Shown here in pieces: positions 14,364 through 20,407 of a stretch of 20,407 nt of DNA (position 1 is its first letter; each line of letters begins with the position of its first letter). Made by a program: the position numbers and the translations under genes. Below the pieces are notes generated by a model. That model saw nothing but the letters and a program-made list of their open reading frames with translations. It was not told the DNA's origin and made no database searches. The DNA is from JAGXTF01 sp040376005 (lineage in GTDB: Bacteria > Bacteroidota > Bacteroidia > NS11-12g > UBA955). The stretch spans positions 1 through 20,407 of the forward strand of contig JBEIRK010000034.1 of assembly GCA_040376005.1 (NCBI GenBank), written 5' to 3'.

Positions 14364-17300
14364 TTAACGCAGCAGCGTCACTTGACCCTGGAAACTGCGG
14401 CGAATACCATTGAAATACAATACATGTATTGTGTAGGCATACACGCCTTGTTGCGCGGCTTGTCCCTGATAGGTGCCATCCCAACCCATTGAAGGGTCGC
14501 TGGTTTCAAATACCTTCTCTCCCCAACGGTTAAAAATGCTCATTGTGAATGTGCTCGCTGCAGACAATCCACCAATAATAAATTGATCATTTCTATTATC
14601 GCCATTTGGAGTAAATGAGCTTGGCACCCAGCCATCCGTTCCTGAGAATAAGGTGAATTCTAGAAATGCAGTATCGGCGCATCCTTGCGGATTTTGCACA
14701 ATCAACCGGGGTTTCGTATCTCCTGTTCTTTTATAGATATAGGTAAAGGAGGGACTGCTAAAGCTCACATTGGGTTCTATGTCCCATTTCCACTGGGTTG
14801 CACCTGTGCTGCTATCAAAAAATAAAACGGGAATGCCAAGTCCTGTGGCGGTGCCAATGCTTACACCAAATTTCGCACTTGGATTGGGATAGGTTAGCAG
14901 CTGCACCGTGTTGGACGTGTCCTTGCACCCATGGATCGTTTCTGAAATGACATAGGCAGTTGCACCTCCTATTGTATTGCTTGCATAGTCATAGATTTTT
15001 CCTTTTCCAGAAGCAGTATTGTCGATATACCAGGTGCTGCTTTTAATCTTACTGTCAGCCAAACTATTGCTTGCAGTGAGCTTCATGAGGCTTCCAGGAC
15101 AGGAAGAATCACCTATAACCGCGCTTTTGGGCATTTCAAATACCATAATTTGGCGGCTTGCCGTATCAAAACAACTGTTGCGATCGCGAATAATTAACTG
15201 AATATTTTTTAGTCCATCTGAAGCATATTTCGCTGATGGCAAACTATCGTTTGCAGCTTTGAGTTCATCGAGTTGCCAATTAAATACCACAGGCCAAGCT
15301 GCATTAGCTGTCGTAGCTGCAAAGTTGAAATTATTACCACGTAAACATTGACTATCTGAACTTATAACCTGAATGTCTGCTGTTGGTTTGGCAAAAATCT
15401 CTAGGGTATCCGTTTTTTCGAATGGACAATTTAAATCGTCCCATGTTCGCAATCGGATGGGGTATGTGCCGGAGGTGGTGAAAGCAATATTCGCAGGGGC
15501 GATCACCGACCAGTTGCGGCCATTTGAGAGATCCGACCACTCATGAGTCCAATTGCTTTTACTGCCTGTGCATTGGAAATTGGCGCGCGCCGGAGCACAA
15601 GCATCTGCTACATTTAATGTTATTGTTAAAGGATTTGCATCGTATCTTACATGCACTGTGGTTTCAAAGGTGTCAGCGCATACATTGGGCTCGCCACCTA
15701 TAAACCGAATATTTTTAATGCCAGCGGTTTTGTAGGTTAAATTGACACGTATGTTGGTGTCTATATTGTTGTCAAATATCCAGCGCCTGCGTGGGATTAG
15801 ATTTCCATAATAGGTGCTGTCTTCAAAGAATAAGGTGTCACCCGCAAAGCACACCGCAGTGTCGCGTTGTATGATTTTTAATTCAGGAAATTGAAGGACT
15901 TTTACCTTCCTTTTTGCAGTGTCTGTGCATGTAGTTAGTGGATCGCGCACCGCGAGTTGTATCGTATATGTACCCGGCTTCGCATATTGTATTTTCCCTG
16001 GTGTCTTTACCGTAGATGTATTGCCATCTCCAAAATTCCAATTCCAGCGTGCATTTGTAGGTGCAGCAGAATTATTGGCGATAATGAAGTAATTCTCGTC
16101 GCCACAATAAAAGCTGTCCGTGATGCCGATTACAGCGGTAGGACTGCTGTAGATAATAACATTTTTACTCGCAGAATCTAGACAGCCTTTTCCAGTATTG
16201 TAGTACATTTTTACCTTAAAAGTACCCACACTTCCATAGGTTTTTTTAGGAGAAAAAATATTAAGTGTTTCACTTCCATCGCCCCATTTCCATACTATAG
16301 ATTCAGTCAAACCCCCGTTTCGTTGAGAGCTGCTTCGGAATGCATAATAATTTCGATTTAAACAAAAATTGCTGCTGTCTAGAGTGATAATTGCCTTTGG
16401 ATTTTGTATCACTTTTACCTTTCTATACGCGGTATCTCCGCAGCCTGTTGTTGTAAATGAAGCAATAAATTTTACCTGATATACACCCGTGTCTGCATAA
16501 GCGATTTTTCCAGCATTTTGGAATGTGTTTCCGGAGCCATCGCCCATATCCCATAAGTATTTCTTGCTCTTTCCATCAGTTACTGTGCCATCCCTAAAAT
16601 CAAAGTAATTGCCATTTAAACAAATAGAACTGTCTTGTACCAAAACAGCTGATTTCGGTGCGGGATACACCCGAAAACTCATGGCATCTGTCGTATCAAA
16701 ACAACCCGTTTCCGTGTACGCAATCATGCGAACTTTTATTAGACCGGAATCTTTGAAATTGAGCTGGGGTTGCATTCCAAATACCGTATCTCCATTGCTA
16801 AACAGCCATTTCAATTTGTTGATTTTCCCGAGTGTGCTTGTACTGCCACTGTTGAAACGAAATAGATTGGTTTTGTAGCATGAATCTAACTTTTTAATTC
16901 CAAGTCTCGCCACTGGGAAATCTGAGATAAATATCCCTGCTGAAGCACTGTCTTTGCACCCATTTTTTGTTTCAATGATGAGTTTAATATCATACTTGTT
17001 TGCTCGTGGAGACTTAATTGTATCCGCTTTGGAATTGGAAATTAAATACTGATCAGCATACCAAGAATAAGAGGTGATGCTATCATTCACTACAGCACTA
17101 CTATCGTATAGATAAAGCGGAATTCCTGGACAGTAAAGGGTCATCTTGTATTTCAATCCCACGCGCACTGGATTAAAAAAACTCAGTTCACAAGAATCTT
17201 TGATATTGCATCCTGTGATTGTGTTTTTGATATCAACCACATATTTGCCTGATTTTTTTATTTTAATTTCTGAAGAAGTCTCTCCAGTGTTCCATTTGTA

Positions 17301-18965
17301 TTTTAAAAATGGGGCTTTGGGAAGAGTAATCGTAAGTTGGGTGTCACAAACTACTTTTTTATCAAATAAAATGAAATCAGTGTATTTGGGTTTTTCAACC
17401 AACACGTCTATCATGGTGCTATCCCAGGTTTTCTTACCAACCAATTTATATAACAATTTAACGGGGTAAATACCTGGTTTTTTGACATAGAAAAAGGGGG
17501 AACGAACGGTGTCCTTTTGGGTTCCATTAAATGTCCATCTAAATGAACTTGCAGTGTCGCCGTAGGAAGTGAGTTTTACAATAAAACCAGAATCGCAAGA
17601 GGGGTAACTCTCAGAAACAATATATCGCTTTAAATTTCTAAGCCCACTTCCCGCGCTATAGGCATAACTTTCAAATCCGCCGATACCATATAAATAGCAG
17701 ATAAAACCATACCGACATTCAATGGTGTGGTTGCCAGGATTTACTTTTCCTCTATAGAAATAATAGGATCCGCAAGGGACGGTATCAAAGCTGTTTTTCG
17801 CCAATAATGCACCATCTAGGTACACACTGTCTATACCCGATTTCGGAATTGCTATAGTGATGTAATGGTCTTTTACTAAGGTTGTATTGGCTGTTGAAAC
17901 AGTGGCGTATTTAATGGTTTGTTCTAAGGGGTTAATTACCAACATAGCCGGGTCTCCACCTACGGTTTGGCAATTTTTTCCGGTCATATATTGCACCAAT
18001 AAAATGGGCTCGGTGCTCGTTAAGCAGAAACTGCTGTCGCCATTTACTTTCCTGTAAAATACATTCCCTCGGTTTAGGGTTGCAATGCGCACTCCGTTTT
18101 CCCGTATTTCGGTGCCATTGCTAGCAGTAATGATTTGGTAGTCATAACCCTTGTCTTGCTGGGAGAAGGGCGTTAGCACAAAATTCTTACCCCAGGTAGG
18201 TGTAGGTGGTATTTCTTCATATACATGGTCACAAGCGGCACAACGAATGGCGATGCATTTATCACCGCTAAATACTGCAATTCTTTTCCCTGCAGACGCC
18301 TTGATGATGGAACCTTCAAGTCCTACCTTAGATGCGCTGGAGAAGAGATATACTTGTCCACGGTAGAGTTTTTTGGAATACGGAACGCCTCCAGGATAGC
18401 CATTGGAAGTAGTTGTTGCAGGCGTAATTTGCACAGTAACAGAGTCGTCAATACAAACCACACCCACTTCATTGCCAATGTTATATCCAGAGCTATAATT
18501 GATTGGGTTTAAGGTGAAGTATTCCCCCCCTGCAGGTTGCACCGCAGTAGGGAATATACAGCTCGCATCTGTGGTGGCAGATTGGGCGCTGAGTGTATAA
18601 ACCGATATGGGCAAGAAAGAAGTTACATGGATTCCGCAGTCGCATGTCGTATCAAGACTGCTGGGTTTGTAAGAATTGGGTATGTACACCCGAATCAAAT
18701 CATTGTACCCGAGTGAAATTGTTTGGCTAAAACCGAGCAAGGGGATTTCCACCTTTGCATTGGTTGCCTTTTCCGCAGAGAGAATTACAAAAAAACTATC
18801 CGTATTCACATAGTTGATCATTGGCGTAAGCCAAAAATCCGTGCCTTGTGTGGTTTGACTTTTTGCTACCTGTGGAAACAGTTGCAAAACTAAGAAAGTA
18901 CAGAAAAAGAGGAGTCGCTTTGTCCATCCCAATGGGCCGGCAGTATGCTGTGCTCCTGATCTCAT
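14364..18965 (-). CDS. Large T9SS-secreted surface protein: IgGFc-binding-type domain, PKD/Ig-like repeats, CHU_C sorting domain
   Basis: This 1533-residue protein starts with a signal peptide (hydrophobic core about residues 18-31, cleavage near AKSQ at 37). Residues about 40-440 look like the IgGFc-binding N-terminal domain (GTDFWLTP..., repeated 'text-like' beta-strand blocks). About eleven Ig/PKD-like repeats follow. The nine between residues 605 and 1350 have a period of 82-86 residues, with WxFGDG-type turns and GCxDTA ends. Residues 1446-1533 form the gliding-motility-associated C-terminal domain (FTPNGDNRNDQF, FNRWGEKVFET, GWDGTYQG, final VTLLR), a type B signal for type IX secretion and surface attachment. 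The role is inferred as adhesion or surface binding. It starts 2 nt after the stop of a colinear paralogue, so the two are probably one operon. Confidence 0.9.
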   Translation of the reverse strand: MRSGAQHTAGPLGWTKRLLFFCTFLVLQLFPQVAKSQTTQGTDFWLTPMINYVNTDSFFVILSAEKATNAKVEIPLLGFSQTISLGYNDLIRVYIPNSYKPSSLDTTCDCGIHVTSFLPISVYTLSAQSATTDASCIFPTAVQPAGGEYFTLNPINYSSGYNIGNEVGVVCIDDSVTVQITPATTTSNGYPGGVPYSKKLYRGQVYLFSSASKVGLEGSIIKASAGKRIAVFSGDKCIAIRCAACDHVYEEIPPTPTWGKNFVLTPFSQQDKGYDYQIITASNGTEIRENGVRIATLNRGNVFYRKVNGDSSFCLTSTEPILLVQYMTGKNCQTVGGDPAMLVINPLEQTIKYATVSTANTTLVKDHYITIAIPKSGIDSVYLDGALLAKNSFDTVPCGSYYFYRGKVNPGNHTIECRYGFICYLYGIGGFESYAYSAGSGLRNLKRYIVSESYPSCDSGFIVKLTSYGDTASSFRWTFNGTQKDTVRSPFFYVKKPGIYPVKLLYKLVGKKTWDSTMIDVLVEKPKYTDFILFDKKVVCDTQLTITLPKAPFLKYKWNTGETSSEIKIKKSGKYVVDIKNTITGCNIKDSCELSFFNPVRVGLKYKMTLYCPGIPLYLYDSSAVVNDSITSYSWYADQYLISNSKADTIKSPRANKYDIKLIIETKNGCKDSASAGIFISDFPVARLGIKKLDSCYKTNLFRFNSGSTSTLGKINKLKWLFSNGDTVFGMQPQLNFKDSGLIKVRMIAYTETGCFDTTDAMSFRVYPAPKSAVLVQDSSICLNGNYFDFRDGTVTDGKSKKYLWDMGDGSGNTFQNAGKIAYADTGVYQVKFIASFTTTGCGDTAYRKVKVIQNPKAIITLDSSNFCLNRNYYAFRSSSQRNGGLTESIVWKWGDGSETLNIFSPKKTYGSVGTFKVKMYYNTGKGCLDSASKNVIIYSSPTAVIGITDSFYCGDENYFIIANNSAAPTNARWNWNFGDGNTSTVKTPGKIQYAKPGTYTIQLAVRDPLTTCTDTAKRKVKVLQFPELKIIQRDTAVCFAGDTLFFEDSTYYGNLIPRRRWIFDNNIDTNIRVNLTYKTAGIKNIRFIGGEPNVCADTFETTVHVRYDANPLTITLNVADACAPARANFQCTGSKSNWTHEWSDLSNGRNWSVIAPANIAFTTSGTYPIRLRTWDDLNCPFEKTDTLEIFAKPTADIQVISSDSQCLRGNNFNFAATTANAAWPVVFNWQLDELKAANDSLPSAKYASDGLKNIQLIIRDRNSCFDTASRQIMVFEMPKSAVIGDSSCPGSLMKLTASNSLADSKIKSSTWYIDNTASGKGKIYDYASNTIGGATAYVISETIHGCKDTSNTVQLLTYPNPSAKFGVSIGTATGLGIPVLFFDSSTGATQWKWDIEPNVSFSSPSFTYIYKRTGDTKPRLIVQNPQGCADTAFLEFTLFSGTDGWVPSSFTPNGDNRNDQFIIGGLSAASTFTMSIFNRWGEKVFETSDPSMGWDGTYQGQAAQQGVYAYTIHVLYFNGIRRSFQGQVTLLR
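14367..14630 (-). other. CHU_C / type B T9SS sorting domain of the 1533-residue protein
   Basis: The segment encodes residues 1446-1533 with PNGDNRNDQF, NRWGEKVFE and MGWDGTYQG blocks. This domain type directs export through the type IX system and attachment at the cell surface. The paralogue upstream ends in an equivalent domain (PNGDNYNEYF, NRWGAKIFE, GWDGNYMG). Confidence 0.88.
14417..14432. repeat. Second perfect 16-bp palindrome with the same arms as the ald operator
   Basis: ACAATACATGTATTGT is a perfect inverted repeat. It differs from the ald-promoter palindrome (ACAATACCGGTATTGT) only in the two central bases. It lies within codons 1512-1517 of the large surface protein, about 50 nt from that gene's stop and 140 nt upstream of the metallophosphoesterase ATG. 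Whether it is a binding site or coincidence is not known. Confidence 0.35.
14916..17153 (-). repeat. Nine tandem Ig/PKD-like protein repeats with paired cysteines
   Basis: Nine consecutive repeats each carry a first Cys (residues 612, 696, 782, 868, 954, 1039, 1123, 1207, 1289) and a second Cys 57-60 residues later (670, 755, 842, 928, 1013, 1096, 1180, 1265, 1347), usually within GCxDTA. The repeats are diverged in sequence, so this is an old protein-level repeat and not a recent DNA duplication. Confidence 0.8.
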
Positions 18966-18967
18966 AA

Positions 18968-20407
18968 TTAGCGCAAGAGGGTGAATTCTCCGTGAATTAC
19001 CTCACGCTTACCCGTCAAGAATACCAAGTTGATGTAATAAGCATAGCCTCCTTGTGGCGCAGGATCTCCCATGTAGTTGCCGTCCCATCCTTGAGTAGCG
19101 TCCTGGGTTTCAAATATTTTCGCCCCCCAACGGTTGTAAATCACCATTTCATAAGATGCTATAGCAGACAAACCATCAGGTTTGAAATACTCGTTGTAGT
19201 TGTCTCCATTCGGAGAGAAAGAAGTAGGAACAAAGATGAGCTCATCACTGATAAGCACGTATTCTTTAACTATAGAATCTTTGCAACCTTGCCCATTCTG
19301 TACCACCAACATCGCGCTAACCTTGCCTAGGCGTGAATATAAATAGTTCAGGTTTTGTGCGCCGCTACTTGCGTTCCTGTCAGGGTATTCAGGATACCAT
19401 TTCCAACTGCTTGCGCCACCTGTGCTGCTGTCTTTAAAGAATACCCGCACCCCTGCACTTGTAGCTTTCTGTATTTCGGCATTGAATAGGGCTGTTGGAG
19501 CAGTTAAAATCTCAGTAGCTGCGATATTTGACGTATCTGCACAGCCACCAGCCGCTTGTGCTATGGCATAGTACTGTCTTACCCTAGGGGTAAGGTTGCT
19601 CAATGTTAAATTCGCACCACTTCCAGCTACAGCATTGTTCGCATCATACCATGTAATCGAATTTACAGCTACACTTACTGGCAGAACTCGAGAGCTTAAT
19701 CTTAATGTCTCGCCTTCGCAAGCGGTATCGCCAGTAATGGTAATTATTGGAGACTCGTTAACAAAGACCGATAGGGTAGCGGTATCCAAACAAGCATGGC
19801 CATCTTTTACAGAGAGCTGAACCTTTTTAGATCCAACAGATGCGTATTTATGGAATGCTGGTATGGCCTTGATAGATACATTTCCATCTCCAAGATCCCA
19901 TTTGTATGATACTGGCTTAGTTGTATCTGTAGCAGTAAATTGGTAGGCAAATCCATTTCCTTTTATGCACTGAGTATCCTTGCTGCTTGTGTTTATACTA
20001 ATATTGGGCGCTGCGTATAAGCGGAAGGTATCCTGGGCGGCATATAAGCAGCCAAATGCATCCGTAATTTGGAGTTGCACGCGTTGCTGCCCAGCATTTG
20101 GAAATTGAGCCGCTGAAACTGAAGGTGTGTTCTCTATTTGCCCACTGCCTAAGTCCCAGTAATAGTTCCAACCTGAACCTGCTTTGATGGTAGCGCTTAA
20201 GTCTGTGCTGCCCGGGATACAAGCATAATTGATTTTGTGCTGAATACTTAGAATACCATCGGGGTAACGCACATGCACGTTAAATGAAACTGTGTCTGCG
20301 CAGGTTCCGGGAATTCCTCCTATCATCACAATTTTCTTGTATCCTGGAGTTTTATATTGATGCGTAAAGCTACTTGCTGTGCTTGTATCCTTGCTGTTCG
20401 GGCCAAA
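18968..20407 (-). CDS. T9SS-secreted PKD/Ig-like repeat surface protein (partial, N-terminus beyond window)
   Basis: The frame is open to the right edge of the window, so the first visible ATG (20329) is internal; 479 residues are visible. They contain three complete Cys-paired Ig/PKD-like repeats (Cys63-120, Cys147-206 and Cys230-289 in window numbering) with WDLGDG, then a further beta domain with KDSSTGG. A CHU_C-type sorting domain (about residues 392-479: FSPNGDNYNEYF, YNRWGAKIFET, GWDGNYMG, final FTLLR) ends the protein. It is colinear with the last third of the adjacent 1533-residue protein, including the shared GGxPxxCADT...VHVRY block, and is clearly its paralogue. The N-terminal domain and signal peptide are out of view. 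Two bases separate its stop from the next start, indicating co-transcription. Confidence 0.9.
   Translation of the reverse strand, partial: FGPNSKDTSTASSFTHQYKTPGYKKIVMIGGIPGTCADTVSFNVHVRYPDGILSIQHKINYACIPGSTDLSATIKAGSGWNYYWDLGSGQIENTPSVSAAQFPNAGQQRVQLQITDAFGCLYAAQDTFRLYAAPNISINTSSKDTQCIKGNGFAYQFTATDTTKPVSYKWDLGDGNVSIKAIPAFHKYASVGSKKVQLSVKDGHACLDTATLSVFVNESPIITITGDTACEGETLRLSSRVLPVSVAVNSITWYDANNAVAGSGANLTLSNLTPRVRQYYAIAQAAGGCADTSNIAATEILTAPTALFNAEIQKATSAGVRVFFKDSSTGGASSWKWYPEYPDRNASSGAQNLNYLYSRLGKVSAMLVVQNGQGCKDSIVKEYVLISDELIFVPTSFSPNGDNYNEYFKPDGLSAIASYEMVIYNRWGAKIFETQDATQGWDGNYMGDPAPQGGYAYYINLVFLTGKREVIHGEFTLLR

Noticed and set aside
12028..14432. The two matching palindromes as ends of a mobile element
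   Set aside because: No transposase, no target-site duplication, and the intervening genes look like ordinary chromosomal genes; each copy is itself a palindrome and not a terminal repeat.
14364..20407. Repeat-rich region as a CRISPR array or DNA repeat
   Set aside because: The repeats exist only at protein level with diverged DNA, and the frame is fully coding.

Overview
The window reads as chromosomal DNA of a Bacteroidota bacterium. The evidence is: two large secreted proteins ending in the gliding-motility-associated (CHU_C, type B) C-terminal domain used by the type IX secretion system; promoter boxes of the Bacteroidota form TAnnTTTG; moderate to low GC; and a Kdo transferase and an LpxH-like enzyme that indicate a Gram-negative envelope. 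No plasmid, phage, insertion sequence, CRISPR or defence gene is visible.

Layout, left to right. (1) 1-1467, minus strand: a tightly packed operon ruvX(yqgF)-def-UbiA-family prenyltransferase, the last cut by the window edge. (2) 1540-3529, minus: groS-groL ending at a clear intrinsic terminator, preceded by a small membrane-protein gene (3625-3870) with its own promoter. (3) 4041-6983, minus: a long AsmA-like envelope protein with an unusual charged helical tail. It is divergent from (4), a sterol-desaturase-family di-iron membrane enzyme (7084-7974, plus). (5) 7971-10815, minus: alpha/beta hydrolase, small secreted barrel-like protein and waaA, apparently one operon. (6) 10876-12006, minus: alanine dehydrogenase, ending at a very strong terminator. 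It is divergent from a four-helix membrane protein (12083-12445, plus); the 76-bp gap holds back-to-back promoters and a perfect 16-bp palindrome. (7) 12401-14277, minus: an LpxH-like metallophosphoesterase overlapping a GT-B glycosyltransferase. (8) 14364-20407, minus: two adjacent, colinear paralogous surface proteins made of about 85-residue PKD/Ig-like repeats; the downstream one has an IgGFc-binding-type N-terminal domain and the upstream one is cut by the window edge.

Most genes serve housekeeping (proteostasis, N-terminal processing, rRNA maturation) or the envelope (lipid A core, AsmA, prenyl lipid, membrane desaturase, surface adhesins). I found no convincing new multi-gene system. 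The most notable points are regulatory. One palindrome, ACAATAC-NN-GTATTGT, lies in the ald promoter spacer and recurs with identical arms 2.4 kb away. Three genes have -7 boxes so close to their ATG that leaderless mRNAs are predicted. The waaA operon begins only 15 nt past a strong terminator. The surface proteins show a strikingly regular register of paired cysteines.
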